Assembly (NCBI RefSeq): GCF_000023585.1
Contig: NC_012914.1
Location: forward strand, 458,001-522,000
Direction: 5' to 3'
DNA length: 64,000 nt
Source of the DNA: Paenibacillus sp. JDR-2
Lineage (GTDB): Bacteria; Bacillota; Bacilli; Paenibacillales; Paenibacillaceae
Positions 7,888 through 16,730 of this stretch are shown piece after piece. Each line of letters begins with the position of its first letter. Within the stretch, counting starts at the first letter, position 1. A program made the position numbers and the translations under genes. The notes under the pieces were generated by a model, which was not told the origin of the DNA, did not search any database, and saw only the letters and a list, made by a program, of their open reading frames with translations.

Positions 7888-8229
7888 CTAGTCCAATACC
7901 GCTGTAATATGCTCTTTCGTGATGGACCAGTGGGACGCGGACCATACTTTCGCTTTTTTCTCGAGGAAGATGATTTGCGGCGATTCGTGCTTCACCGAAG
8001 TGTCTTCCGCGATTTGGAGCGATACAGGGCGGGACTCGATAACTTTAACAAGTACATAATCAGCATCTTCGCGCGGGCTGCCGTTCAAATATTCATTGAA
8101 CTCGCGGTACGCATTCGCGCTTACCGGGCAAGTTGTGCTGTGTTTGAAAATAACGGTTGGACGGTCGCTCGAAGCCTCGAACGTTTCGTTCCAGCCTTCC
8201 ATAGAATCAATCTCACGGTACTGTGCCAT
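7888..8229 (-). CDS. ytxJ: Bacilliredoxin of the YtxJ/BrxC type
   Basis: A 113-residue cytoplasmic thioredoxin-fold protein, close to the roughly 108 residues usual for the family. IFKHSTTCPVSANAYREF places one cysteine in the TCPVS active site, as in monothiol YtxJ (BrxC) proteins. SPQIIFLEKKAKVWSASHWSI is the cis-proline end of the fold. It is expected to remove bacillithiol from S-bacillithiolated proteins after oxidative stress. A GTG at 8241 would add four residues, but the ribosome site AAGGAG would then almost touch it. ATG 8229, eleven bases from that site, is preferred. The gene is single, with its own promoter and terminator. Confidence 0.88.
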   Translation of the reverse strand: MAQYREIDSMEGWNETFEASSDRPTVIFKHSTTCPVSANAYREFNEYLNGSPREDADYVLVKVIESRPVSLQIAEDTSVKHESPQIIFLEKKAKVWSASHWSITKEHITAVLD

Positions 8230-8285
8230 AGGATTATACACTCCTTTTTATTGTAAATAGGTTTTTGATAGATACTTATTTCTGT

Positions 8286-8314
8286 ATTATACCCCCGGAT
8301 AAGCAAAAAGTCAT
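8286..8314 (-). promoter_or_regulatory. Sigma-A-type promoter of the bacilliredoxin gene
   Basis: On the minus strand, ATGACT (8314-8309) and TATAAT (8291-8286) are separated by 17 bp. The -10 is perfect and the -35 matches four of six. It lies about 60 bases before the start codon. Confidence 0.6.
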
Positions 8315-8418
8315 GCGCGCACACGCAAGCATCATGTATAATCAAATGCTGAAAGCAATCGTTAGTAACCTAAACCATTAACTATGTTTACCTCCGGGTA
8401 TGAAGGAGTGCAGCCATC

Positions 8419-9525
8419 ATGTCGGATCAAACGATCATCCGATTCGAGCAAGTTACGAAGCAATACGACGATCAGACGACCGTCTTAAGCGAAGTCAGCT
8501 TCGAGATTGAAAGAGGCAAGTTCTATACGCTGCTAGGCCCGTCGGGCTGCGGCAAAACAACGATCCTTCGGCTGATCGCCGGGTTCATCGAACCGTCCAA
8601 GGGTCAGATTTATTTCAACGGCAAGGTTATTAACCGGATTCCGCCGAACGAACGCCAAGTGAACACCGTATTCCAGGACTACGCGCTGTTCCCTCATCTT
8701 AATGTGTTCGAAAATGTCGCCTTTGGCCTTCGCATCAAGAAGCTGAAGAACGCGGCCATCACGGCCAAGGTAAAAGAAGCGCTCCGCTTCGTCAACCTGG
8801 AAGGCTACGAGACGCGCAATATCAGCGAAATGTCCGGCGGCCAGCGTCAGCGCGTTGCGATTGCGCGCGCCATCGTGAACGAGCCGGAGGTTATCCTGCT
8901 GGACGAGCCTCTCTCCGCGCTGGACCTCAAGCTCCGCACCGAGATGCAATACGAGCTTCGCGAGCTGCAGCGCCGTCTTGGCATCACGTTTATTTTCGTC
9001 ACGCATGACCAGGAAGAAGCACTTGCGATGTCCGACGAGATCTTCGTCCTTAATCAGGGCAAGATCGAGCAGAGCGGCACGCCTAACGATATTTACGATG
9101 AGCCGATTAACCGGTTCGTAGCCGATTTTATCGGGGAATCCAACATTGTGCCCGGCCGCATGAAGCAGGACTTCGAGGTGGAGTTCGCGGGCCGTGCGTT
9201 TGAATGCGTCGACCAAGGTCTGAATCCGAACGAACCGGTGGAGATCATGATCCGTCCGGAGGACCTCGAAATTACGACAACGGAGCAGGGCAAGCTGCAG
9301 GTGCGCGTCGACTCCCAGCTGTTCCGCGGCGTTCACTACGAGATCTCCTGCTACGATGAAGCGGGCAACGAATGGCTTGTCCACTCTACGAAAAAAGCGG
9401 CCGTAGGCGAGCAAATCGGCCTGTACTTTGATCCGGAAGCGATTCACGTCATGCGCTTCGGCGAGACGGAGGAAGAATTCGATAAGCGTCTGGACGCGTA
9501 CAGCGAGGGTCAAGATGAGAACTAA
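8419..9525 (+). CDS. potA: Spermidine/putrescine importer, ATP-binding subunit
   Basis: A 368-residue ABC ATPase that would power polyamine import at the inner face of the membrane. Visible motifs are Walker [10 protein letters not shown] (residues 40-48), Q-loop QDYALFPHL, signature [14 protein letters not shown], Walker [12 protein letters not shown] and switch THDQEEA. A C-terminal TOBE-like beta domain of about 110 residues follows, as in the PotA/CysA/MalK group. ATG 8419 follows GAAGGAG at good spacing. It is the first gene of a tight operon of four overlapping genes; the order ATPase, two permeases, binding protein and the PotD motifs of the last gene identify the system. Confidence 0.92.
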   Translation: MSDQTIIRFEQVTKQYDDQTTVLSEVSFEIERGKFYTLLGPSGCGKTTILRLIAGFIEPSKGQIYFNGKVINRIPPNERQVNTVFQDYALFPHLNVFENVAFGLRIKKLKNAAITAKVKEALRFVNLEGYETRNISEMSGGQRQRVAIARAIVNEPEVILLDEPLSALDLKLRTEMQYELRELQRRLGITFIFVTHDQEEALAMSDEIFVLNQGKIEQSGTPNDIYDEPINRFVADFIGESNIVPGRMKQDFEVEFAGRAFECVDQGLNPNEPVEIMIRPEDLEITTTEQGKLQVRVDSQLFRGVHYEISCYDEAGNEWLVHSTKKAAVGEQIGLYFDPEAIHVMRFGETEEEFDKRLDAYSEGQDEN

Positions 9526-10339
9526 TACGCGTAATTTCTATCTCATTCCGTATCTCTTGTGGATCGCGCTATTCGTTATTACGCCAATCGTGCTTGTCGT
9601 GTACTACTCCTTCTTCGACGTAGAGGGGGACTTCACGTTCGGCAATTACCAGAAATTCTTCACGCCGGTCTATATGAAGATGACGCTGAGCTCGTTCTGG
9701 TACGCTTTTCTGATTACCGCGTTCTCGCTCTTGGTCGCTTATCCGGCAGCCTACTTGCTGACGCGGACCAAGCATAAGCAGCTATGGCTGCTGCTGATCA
9801 TCCTGCCAAGCTGGATTAACCTGCTGCTCAAGGCGTATGCGTTCCTAGGCCTCTTCGGCACTTACGGCGCGGTTAACGGGATGCTGAAGTTCATCGGCAT
9901 CGGTACGCAGCAGATCTTGTTCACCGATTTCAGCTTTATCTTTGTATCGGTCTATATCTTTATCCCGTTTATGATCCTGCCGATCTTCAACTCGCTGGAG
10001 GAGATGAATCCTTCGCTGGTGTTCGCGGCACGGGATCTTGGGGCATCGCCTTGGACGGCGTTCCGCCGGGTTATTTTCCCGCTGACGCTGAGCGGCGTGA
10101 AGTCCGGCTGTCAGGCCGTCTTTATCCCCGCGCTGTCGCTCTTTATGATTACGCGGCTTATCGCGGGCAACCGGGTTATTACGCTCGGTACGGCGATTGA
10201 GCAGCATTTTCTCGTCACCCAGGACTGGGGCATGGGCGCTACGATCGCGGTGTTCCTCATTATCGCGATGGCGGTTATTATGCTGTTAACGGGCAGCAGA
10301 AAGAGAGGGCTGCAGAATGAAAACCGCAAAGCTGTCTAA
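9515..10339 (+). CDS. potB: Spermidine/putrescine importer, permease subunit PotB
   Basis: A 274-residue permease with six predicted membrane helices, starting with [20 protein letters not shown]. It has the EAA-type loop that docks on the ATPase ([20 protein letters not shown]). ATG 9515 overlaps the last eleven bases of potA and has GAGGGT before it; the open frame further upstream lies inside potA and is not used. The overlap suggests translational coupling. Partner of the following PotC-type permease. Confidence 0.9.
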   Translation: MRTNTRNFYLIPYLLWIALFVITPIVLVVYYSFFDVEGDFTFGNYQKFFTPVYMKMTLSSFWYAFLITAFSLLVAYPAAYLLTRTKHKQLWLLLIILPSWINLLLKAYAFLGLFGTYGAVNGMLKFIGIGTQQILFTDFSFIFVSVYIFIPFMILPIFNSLEEMNPSLVFAARDLGASPWTAFRRVIFPLTLSGVKSGCQAVFIPALSLFMITRLIAGNRVITLGTAIEQHFLVTQDWGMGATIAVFLIIAMAVIMLLTGSRKRGLQNENRKAV

Positions 10340-11120
10340 TGTGTATCTGATCGCCGTATTTATCATCCTGTACGCGCCGATCTTCTATCTGATCTTCTAT
10401 TCGTTCAACAGCGGCGGAGCGATGCGCAACTTCGAAGGCTTCACCCTAGAGTGGTACCAGGAAGTGTTCGCGGATACGCGGCTGCTTATTATCGTACTCA
10501 ACACGTTTGTGATCGCGCTGCTGTCGTCGGCCATCTCGGTTATTTTCGGCATTGCGGGCGCGCTTGCCATTCACTATGTTAGAAGACGCCAGCCGAAGAA
10601 CGCGCTGCTGTCGCTCAACAACGTGCTGATCGTCAGCCCGGATGTCATTATCGGCGCTTCGTTCTTAATCATGTTTACCATTATCGGCATTAAGCTTGGC
10701 TTCGTGTCCGTCCTGCTGTCGCATATCGCCTTCAGCGTGCCGATTGTCGTGATCATGGTTCTGCCGAAGCTGCAGGAGATGAGCCCAACGCTTATCGACG
10801 CGGCCCGCGACCTTGGCGCTAGCAGCTGGCATGTGCTGACGCGCGTTATTGTTCCGTTTATCAAGCCGGGCATCTTTGCCGGATTCTTTATGGCGTTAAC
10901 GTACTCGCTGGACGACTTCGCGGTGACCTTCTTCGTAACGGGCAACGGCTTCTCCACCTTGTCGGTTGAGATCTACTCGCGGGCCCGCCAAGGGATTGCG
11001 CTCTCCATAAATGCGCTGTCGACTCTGATCTTCCTGTTCACCATTCTGCTGGTTATCGGTTACTACTTCATCAATCAGCGGAATAACCGGACTTCGGCGC
11101 GATCGGAGGGACGGAGATGA
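10317..11120 (+). CDS. potC: Spermidine/putrescine importer, permease subunit PotC
   Basis: A 267-residue second permease with six helices and the EAA loop [44 protein letters not shown] is characteristic of PotC proteins. ATG 10317 overlaps the end of potB by 23 bases and follows AGAGAGGG. It ends in an ATGA overlap with the binding-protein gene, so all four proteins come from one message. Confidence 0.92.
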   Translation: MKTAKLSNVYLIAVFIILYAPIFYLIFYSFNSGGAMRNFEGFTLEWYQEVFADTRLLIIVLNTFVIALLSSAISVIFGIAGALAIHYVRRRQPKNALLSLNNVLIVSPDVIIGASFLIMFTIIGIKLGFVSVLLSHIAFSVPIVVIMVLPKLQEMSPTLIDAARDLGASSWHVLTRVIVPFIKPGIFAGFFMALTYSLDDFAVTFFVTGNGFSTLSVEIYSRARQGIALSINALSTLIFLFTILLVIGYYFINQRNNRTSARSEGRR

Positions 11121-12187
11121 AATCTTTAGTTCAGACGTTTATCGCCGTGCTTGTCGTTTCCTTCGGGCTGATGTACCTAACCTCTTACCTCAATTCGAGC
11201 GCGGGCTACACGGGCAAGGATACGCTGACGATCTACAACTGGGGCGATTACATCGATCCGGAGCTCCTGGATGAGTTCCAGAAGGAGACCGGCATCAAGG
11301 TGATTTACCAGACTTTTGATTCGAACGAAGCCATGATGACCAAGATCGAGCAGGGAGGCACGACGTTCGACGTCAGTATCCCTTCGGAATATGCTATTGA
11401 CAAGATGAAGGAGGAAAATCTTCTCATCCCGCTCGACAAGAGCAAGCTGCCGAATCTGAAATACATCGATCCCAGCTTCCTTAACCTGAGCTTTGATCCG
11501 GATAATAAATACTCGATTCCTTACTTCTGGGGAACGGTTGGGATTGTCTATAATCCCGATCTGACCGACCTCAAGTTCCATAGCTGGAATGACCTGTGGG
11601 ATCCAAGCCTGAAGAATCAGATCCTGCTGCTCGACGGTGCTCGCGAGGTCATCGGGATGGGGCTGAACAGCCTTCATTACTCGCTGAACGATACGAATGA
11701 AGAGCATCTGCAGGCGGCGAAGGCGAAGCTTAGCACGCTCACTCCGAACGTGAAGGCGATTGTGGGCGACGAGATCAAGCTGCTGCTCGCGAACGAAGAA
11801 GCGGCGGTGGGCCTGGTATGGTCCGGCGACGCATCGGAGATTATGAGCGAGAACGAGAAGCTCGACTACGTCGTACCGGAGGAAGGTTCGAACCTGTGGT
11901 TCGATAACATGGTCATTCCGAAGACGGCGAAGAATATCGAAGGCGCGCATAAATTCATCAACTTTATGCTGGATCCGGAGCATGCGGCGCAGAATGCCGA
12001 GTATGTCGGTTACTCTACGCCTAACGCCAAGGCGCTTGAATATTTGCCGGAGGAAATCTCGGGCGACAAACGCTTCTATCCGGACAAAGAATTGACGGAA
12101 AAGCTTGAAGTCTATAAGAATCTAGGCAAAAAAATGCTCGTGCACTATAACGAATTATTTCTAGAATTTAAGATGCATCGAAAGTAA
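11117..12187 (+). CDS. potD: Polyamine-binding protein PotD, membrane-anchored
   Basis: A 356-residue solute-binding protein with PotD hallmarks: LTIYNWGDYIDPELLDEF, the acidic pocket region EYAIDKMKEENLL, PYFWGTVGIVYNP and VWSGDASEIM. The N-terminus is a single hydrophobic segment (residues about 5-22, FIAVLVVSFGLMYLTSYL) with no cysteine. It is therefore either a signal-anchored protein or a normally cleaved one, not a lipoprotein as most Gram-positive PotD proteins are. ATG 11117 overlaps the potC stop as ATGA. Last gene of the operon, followed by a terminator. Confidence 0.9.
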   Translation: MKSLVQTFIAVLVVSFGLMYLTSYLNSSAGYTGKDTLTIYNWGDYIDPELLDEFQKETGIKVIYQTFDSNEAMMTKIEQGGTTFDVSIPSEYAIDKMKEENLLIPLDKSKLPNLKYIDPSFLNLSFDPDNKYSIPYFWGTVGIVYNPDLTDLKFHSWNDLWDPSLKNQILLLDGAREVIGMGLNSLHYSLNDTNEEHLQAAKAKLSTLTPNVKAIVGDEIKLLLANEEAAVGLVWSGDASEIMSENEKLDYVVPEEGSNLWFDNMVIPKTAKNIEGAHKFINFMLDPEHAAQNAEYVGYSTPNAKALEYLPEEISGDKRFYPDKELTEKLEVYKNLGKKMLVHYNELFLEFKMHRK

Positions 12188-12207
12188 AGTTTTACATTTA
12201 TTGTAAT

Positions 12208-12287
12208 AACCGTGTTATCGGCCGACGAGAGTCTCTTATTCGTGACAGAATAGGACCTCTACCGGCAGATGGCACGGTTTTTATTTT
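12208..12287 (+). terminator. Extended hairpin terminator of the pot operon
   Basis: Outer arms AACCGTG (12208-12214) and CACGGTT (12273-12279). Inside lie GCCG/CGGC and a TCTTATTC/GAATAGGA stem. A T-rich tail follows (TTTTTATTTT). I looked for a riboswitch consensus in it and found none. Confidence 0.65.
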
Positions 12288-12332
12288 GTCGAATGGGAGA
12301 AGGAAATTTATTTTCCAGCATTAAATATCGAC

Positions 12333-12346
12333 TGAAAACGCTACCA
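12333..12346 (+). promoter_or_regulatory. Candidate CcpA-binding cre site
   Basis: TGAAAACGCTACCA agrees with the cre consensus TGWAANCGNTNWCA at all but one defined position. It lies about 100 bp upstream of the promoter of the SLH gene, a distance at which CcpA can activate. Prediction from pattern only. Confidence 0.42.
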
Positions 12347-12444
12347 ACATGGGAAATTATCCCGCAAAAATAGTACAATCCGATCATTTTTTGTCGAATA
12401 CTAGGAAATATTGCGAAAGTGCTGATTCCCCAGTTCTATTCTGC

Positions 12445-12713
12445 TATAATGGGCTTCAAGTATTTACCTAGGTACATTTTAGCAATTGCAAGCATATAGG
12501 CACAGATTTCCCAAGGATCCCTATGGCGGAATCGACCAATATTGGAATCCGGTTAACAGAAATGGATAACGAATTGGCAATCAACTAGAGGGTAGAGCGC
12601 TCACTCTAGTCGTTTTGTCACGTTATTAGTGTCTATATATACCAGGATTTGGTATAGCGAGTAAGAGAGTTACATACTGTTACAACTATCAAACTATGAG
12701 GTGAACTTACGAG
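12445..12713 (+). promoter_or_regulatory. Extended -10 promoter and long leader of the SLH gene
   Basis: TGCTATAAT (12442-12450) is a perfect -10 with the TGn extension; the -35 region is poor, as such promoters allow. The transcript would have about 260 untranslated bases. The leader holds one clear hairpin, ACTAGA / TCTAGT with GAGCGCTC in its loop (about 12584-12610), followed by CGTTTTG. I recognise no known riboswitch. Long leaders are common for abundant surface proteins. Between the pot terminator and this promoter only the cre-like site is seen. Confidence 0.5.
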
Positions 12714-14843
12714 ATGACGATCAAAAAGAAGATTATCGTATCCACAATCGCAGCAAGCATGGCGGCAACCGCATTCGCAGGAATTCCGCTTAGCAGCAAG
12801 GGATTGGCAGAAAAGCTGGGGTTTAGTAATACGGCTTATGCGGCAACATCCTCTACAGACCAGCTTATTGCTGAAGCTAACAAATGGCATGATGCGCTAG
12901 GCGTTAGCGGTTTGGCAACATTGAAGACATTGCGTGATGTCATTAAAGGCTTGACTCCAGCCGAAGTGAAGGCGATTGTTCTTCCGGTTACATCCAGCAT
13001 TGCAACCAAGTACTCCTTGTCCACTGACGAGAAGATTGCTATTGAAGATCTATATATTAATTTGCTTGGTTTTACTTACACAGCGGACTTCTCTTATTTC
13101 GATGGTATTCAATCGTCAGCTGGATTCGATGTCCTGCGTACACTTGCTGATGAAGCTGATGTATCTGGTCTGACTTTCGAAGATCTGGCTGCTTACGTGC
13201 TTAAAGTAAAAACTAATCTATTTGCCAGCCTTGATGCTCTTTCGGTATCGCAAGTTCAGGCGCTCGCTACTAATCCGCTGGGCGTAGTGACACTTGTTCA
13301 GAATGCCATTCAAGCGGTGCCGGATACTAATGATACGGCAAGCAAGTTAAAGCAAGTATTCAACTATTATGGAATTAATCAATCGAAATTGACGGAAGCT
13401 GCCGGAAACCTTGTCGTTAAGGTAACTACCGTAAATTCTACAGCTATTCCTAATGCAATCAATGCTGTTATTACCGCATACCTGAACACTCGTAACACTG
13501 GCACTGGCCCTAGTGTCCCTAGCACTGGTGATGAAGATACAGGTACGGTTAAAGTTCCAACAGAAGTTACGGAACTCCTTGGTAAACTCAAAGACAAGCT
13601 TGCAAATGCAACAGATGCTGAGAAAGCGGCTATCCTTGCGGAAGCGGTTCAACAAGCAACTGCACTCGTAACGAAGCTGTCGACATTTGATCTGTCCGGC
13701 GACGTGAAAGTATCGAACGGTCAAGCTTCCGTGCAAGTAAGCAGCTCGTCCGTATTGTCCGCAATCGCGGGTATCGGCGAGATCCTGAAGAACGTGAAAG
13801 AACTGGCTCCTGGTGTTACGGTTCCGGCACCTATTCTGAACCTTAACCTGGGCAATGTTGCGCAAGACGATGTGAAGATCGGCCTGAACAATGCCCTTAT
13901 TCAAGAAGCAATCAAAGCAGGTCTTGGCGGTATCAACCTGACCGTTAACGGCCTGAGTGCAGTTCTTCCGGTTGGCGGACAGTTCAACGGTGCAGTTGAC
14001 TTCAACATCAACAAATCGAAGGCTGATTCCTCGACAACCGGCGAACTGAAAGCAGCTTCCGATGTATACAGCTTTGGTCTGACGATTGGCGGCCAATCGG
14101 TTACTTCGTTCGCTCAACCAGTAACGGTTGCTATTCCGCTTGGTAACGTTGATGGCGTGGACAAAGAGCTTCTGTCCCTCGCGAAGATCGTTGACGGCAA
14201 GCTTGTATTCCAAGGCGGTACAGTTGAAGGCAACCTGATTGTTGAGCATCGCGATACGTTCTCCCAATATGTTGTTGTTGAGAACAAAGTAAGCTTCACG
14301 GACATCGCTTCCGTTCAATCGTGGGCTGGCCGTGCAATTGAAGTAATCGCAGCCAAAGGCGCAATCGAAGGCAAGAAAGCCGGCGTATTTGCTCCAAAAG
14401 ATAACGTAACTCGTGCAGAGTTCGCGAAAATGCTGACTCGTGCTCTTGATATCGATAACAGCTCCGCGAAAGAAGATTTTGCGGACGTGAAGGATACGGA
14501 CTGGTCCGCACCTTACATCGGTGCAGCGGCTAAGCTTGGCATTATCCAAGGCCGTTCGGCTACGAAGTTCGATCCTAACGCTCAAATCACTCGCGCAGAG
14601 ATGGCAACAATGATCGCTCGCGCACTGAAAGTAACGAAAGGTGCTCAAGACGTAACGGACGTGACTGCAGCACTGGCAAGCTTCAAGGATGCTAGCTCGA
14701 TCAGCGCTTCTTTGAAAGCTGGCGTAGCATTCGCTTCCAAGAACGGTATCGTAATCGGCAACAACGGTAAGTTCTCGCCAAATGCTTCCGCAACACGCGC
14801 AGAAGCTGCGGTTATGATCTACCGTGCAGTAAACTTTAAGTAA
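12714..14843 (+). CDS. Secreted SLH-domain surface protein
   Basis: A 709-residue exported protein. The signal peptide (KKKIIVSTIAASMAATAFAG) ends near residue 43 at AYA-AT. A mostly helical N-terminal half follows, with a Gly/Ser/Thr linker around residue 262 and a beta-rich middle. Three SLH domains close the protein (about 525-580, 587-640, 650-709), each with a TRAE/TRAEF motif: NVTRAEFAKMLTRAL, QITRAEMATMIARAL, SATRAEAAVMIYRAV. SLH triplets bind pyruvylated secondary cell-wall polymer, so it should sit on the cell surface. The non-SLH part is not recognised. GAGGTGA precedes the ATG by about ten bases. It stands alone, with its own leader and terminator, next to the exopolysaccharide operon. 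Confidence 0.9.
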   Translation: MTIKKKIIVSTIAASMAATAFAGIPLSSKGLAEKLGFSNTAYAATSSTDQLIAEANKWHDALGVSGLATLKTLRDVIKGLTPAEVKAIVLPVTSSIATKYSLSTDEKIAIEDLYINLLGFTYTADFSYFDGIQSSAGFDVLRTLADEADVSGLTFEDLAAYVLKVKTNLFASLDALSVSQVQALATNPLGVVTLVQNAIQAVPDTNDTASKLKQVFNYYGINQSKLTEAAGNLVVKVTTVNSTAIPNAINAVITAYLNTRNTGTGPSVPSTGDEDTGTVKVPTEVTELLGKLKDKLANATDAEKAAILAEAVQQATALVTKLSTFDLSGDVKVSNGQASVQVSSSSVLSAIAGIGEILKNVKELAPGVTVPAPILNLNLGNVAQDDVKIGLNNALIQEAIKAGLGGINLTVNGLSAVLPVGGQFNGAVDFNINKSKADSSTTGELKAASDVYSFGLTIGGQSVTSFAQPVTVAIPLGNVDGVDKELLSLAKIVDGKLVFQGGTVEGNLIVEHRDTFSQYVVVENKVSFTDIASVQSWAGRAIEVIAAKGAIEGKKAGVFAPKDNVTRAEFAKMLTRALDIDNSSAKEDFADVKDTDWSAPYIGAAAKLGIIQGRSATKFDPNAQITRAEMATMIARALKVTKGAQDVTDVTAALASFKDASSISASLKAGVAFASKNGIVIGNNGKFSPNASATRAEAAVMIYRAVNFK

Positions 14844-14858
14844 TAAATAGGACTTAAG

Positions 14859-14900
14859 ACCTTCCTCTCAGATGCAGCAGTTGGGAGGAAGGTATTTTTT
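14859..14900 (+). terminator. Terminator of the SLH gene
   Basis: ACCTTCCTC (14859-14867) pairs with GAGGAAGGT (14885-14893), followed by six T. Confidence 0.9.
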
Positions 14901-15008
14901 CGCGAAATTATAGAAAATGTTGGTTTCTTTACAAATAATGTCTACAAAGTTTAGGACTAACGTATTACAATCATCATAGGCAACTAGGCAATCAGGAGGA
15001 GGTTAATA

Positions 15009-15773
15009 GTGTCCGAGGAACTAGACTTAAGGGAGTACTTCCTTATCGTGAGGAAGAGATTGTTGCTTATCGTTATTTTTGTACTGGTATGCACCGTAGC
15101 ATCGGGTGTGTACACCAAGATGTTTAAGGATCCCATTTATGAGGCATCAACCAAAATCGTCGTGAACCAACCCAGCCAACAGCTTGCTGTCGGCCAGCTA
15201 GATCTTAACCAGATTAACTCCAATATCAAGATGATAGATACCTATAAAGAGGTAATTAAGACTCCTGCTATTCTTGGTAAGGTCGCTGAGAAATACCCTC
15301 AGCTTGGTCTTTCTGCCAAGGAGCTTACAAAAAAGATTAGTGTTAGCTCAGTGAACGGTACGCAAGTGATGACACTTGCTGTACAAGACGTATCGTACCA
15401 GCAAGCTGCAAAGATTGTTAATGCAATTTCGCTTGTCTTCCAACAAGAGATTCCAAACATCTTCCAAGTAGAGAACGTATCTATCCTGAACGAAGCGCTG
15501 CTCGATGATCAGCCTGCACCGGTATCGCCCAATGTCACGCTGAACATTATCATCGCTTTTGTTGTGTCCCTAATGATTGCAGTCGGCATTGCTTTCCTGC
15601 TGGAATACATGGATGACACGATCAAGACGGAAACCGATGTCCAGCGTTATCTGGGTCAGCCAACTTTGGCTATGGTTGCAAGAGTGGAAGCAAGCGAATT
15701 CCAGACCGGATCTTCACGGACAGAGAACAGACAGAAGGCAGGAGGGCTGGAGAATGTCACAATCGGAGAATAA
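15009..15773 (+). CDS. Polysaccharide chain-length regulator / BY-kinase activator (Wzz/YveK type)
   Basis: A 254-residue membrane protein with two helices, one near residues 17-37 and one near 180-200 (NIIIAFVVSLMIAVGIAFLL), around an extracytoplasmic domain. The cytoplasmic tail (TETDVQRYLGQPTLAMVAR) is the part that activates the partner kinase in this family. The start is GTG 15009 behind AGGAGGAGG. It is the first gene of the exopolysaccharide operon and equivalent in position to B. subtilis epsA/yveK. Its last 20 bases overlap the kinase gene, pointing to coupled synthesis of the two-part bacterial tyrosine kinase. Confidence 0.9.
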   Translation: MSEELDLREYFLIVRKRLLLIVIFVLVCTVASGVYTKMFKDPIYEASTKIVVNQPSQQLAVGQLDLNQINSNIKMIDTYKEVIKTPAILGKVAEKYPQLGLSAKELTKKISVSSVNGTQVMTLAVQDVSYQQAAKIVNAISLVFQQEIPNIFQVENVSILNEALLDDQPAPVSPNVTLNIIIAFVVSLMIAVGIAFLLEYMDDTIKTETDVQRYLGQPTLAMVARVEASEFQTGSSRTENRQKAGGLENVTIGE

Positions 15774-16446
15774 ACGCCGCCTGATTAGCGTCGCCAACCC
15801 GCGTTCGCCGGTATCGGAAACGTACCGTACGCTTCGTACGAATATTGAATTTGCTGCCATCGATTCTGCCCTGCAGGTCATTATGGTATCTTCCGCAGGA
15901 CCGGGGGAAGGGAAGTCTACAACCATTGCTAATCTGGCCGTAACGTTTAGCCAATCGGATCGGAAGGTTGTCCTGATTGATGCCGATATGCGTAAGCCAA
16001 CGGCTCATAAGACGTTCCAAATCTCGAACCGGTTCGGCTTGTCGTCAGTCATCTCACAGCAAAGTACCCTGCAAGAGGTTATTCAAGCAACGGATATTCC
16101 TAACATGGACGTGATTACAGCGGGACCGATTCCTCCGAATCCAGCAGAGATGCTGGCGTCGAAGCGAATGACCGCACTGCTGGATGAGCTTCGTACGATG
16201 TACGATATCGTCCTGGTGGATACACCGCCACTCTTGGCAGTAACGGATGCGCAGATTGCGGCTACGAAGAGCGACGGGGTTGTCCTTGTTGTCGATCAAG
16301 GCCGGGTAAAGCGCCAGTTCGCACAGAAGGCGATTCAGAATCTGCAGAACGTCAATGCCCGCATTCTTGGCGTCGTGCTTAATAACGTGAAACGCCGGTC
16401 GAATGAAGAGGCTTACTACTATTACTATAGTGCTGATGTGAAGTAG
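15754..16446 (+). CDS. BY-type protein tyrosine kinase (CpsD/YveL family)
   Basis: A 230-residue cytoplasmic kinase. It has Walker A in SAGPGEGKSTT (residues 47-57), Walker A' VVLIDADMRKP (72-82), Walker B VLVDTPPLL and a C-terminal tyrosine cluster YYYYY (221-225), the autophosphorylation site. It works with the preceding membrane activator to control polysaccharide length and export. The frame opens far upstream, but ATG 15754 with GGAGGG before it gives the usual start for the family. No cognate CpsB/YwqE-type phosphatase gene is in the window. Confidence 0.92.
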   Translation: MSQSENKRRLISVANPRSPVSETYRTLRTNIEFAAIDSALQVIMVSSAGPGEGKSTTIANLAVTFSQSDRKVVLIDADMRKPTAHKTFQISNRFGLSSVISQQSTLQEVIQATDIPNMDVITAGPIPPNPAEMLASKRMTALLDELRTMYDIVLVDTPPLLAVTDAQIAATKSDGVVLVVDQGRVKRQFAQKAIQNLQNVNARILGVVLNNVKRRSNEEAYYYYYSADVK

Positions 16447-16447
16447 G

Positions 16448-16592
16448 GAGAGCGGCTACAACAACTGCTCAAGGTCAAGTCTGCTGCACCTTTATCACTG
16501 CAGGCACTCGGTCACGCTGTGGGTTTAATAGCAAACCTTAGGCATTATTGCCAAGGGTGTGATGTGAGGAGGGGTTAAATGCCCCTATTTTC
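16448..16592 (+). ncRNA. Probable EAR (eps-associated) antitermination RNA
   Basis: The gap between the second and third genes of the operon is the place where EAR RNA lies between epsB and epsC of B. subtilis. It contains a chain of stems: GAGC/GCTC (from 16451), TGCA/TGCA around 16485-16505, GGTTT/AAACC (16526-16542), GGCA/TGCC (16546-16557) and GGGG/CCCC (16571-16585), joined by GGTCACGCTGTGGG and GGGTGTGATGTG. Known EAR lets RNA polymerase read through terminators in long exopolysaccharide operons, which would suit a 19-kb operon. The identification rests on position and helix order; I could not score it against the family model. Confidence 0.68.
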
Positions 16593-16606
16593 AATAACTA
16601 AATGTT

Positions 16607-16643
16607 CGAGCTATGTTTTTCTGCCGAAGGAAGACATAGCTCG
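16607..16643 (+). promoter_or_regulatory. Strong hairpin between the EAR element and galU
   Basis: CGAGCTATGT (16607-16616) pairs perfectly with ACATAGCTCG (16634-16643). The tail TATATTTATAT is not a U-run, so it is a weak terminator at best, possibly the first one the upstream antitermination RNA acts on, or an RNA-stability element. A purine-only stretch precedes the galU start. Confidence 0.5.
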
Positions 16644-16730
16644 TATATTTATATCCATCATTTATCCAATATCCACCACATACATAGACAAAATAGAGAG
16701 AGAAAAGAAAGAAAAGAGAGGGAACAAAAC

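Noticed and set aside
8533..9513. 326-codon ORF opposite potA
   Set aside because: Antisense shadow; potA has all ABC motifs intact.
12208..12287. Structured RNA after potD considered as a riboswitch
   Set aside because: The fold ends in a T-run directly after an operon and no known aptamer consensus is present; a terminator explains it.
12451..12713. Leader of the SLH gene considered as a c-di-GMP or c-di-AMP riboswitch
   Set aside because: Conserved core sequences of those classes are not seen; kept only as a long leader with a hairpin.
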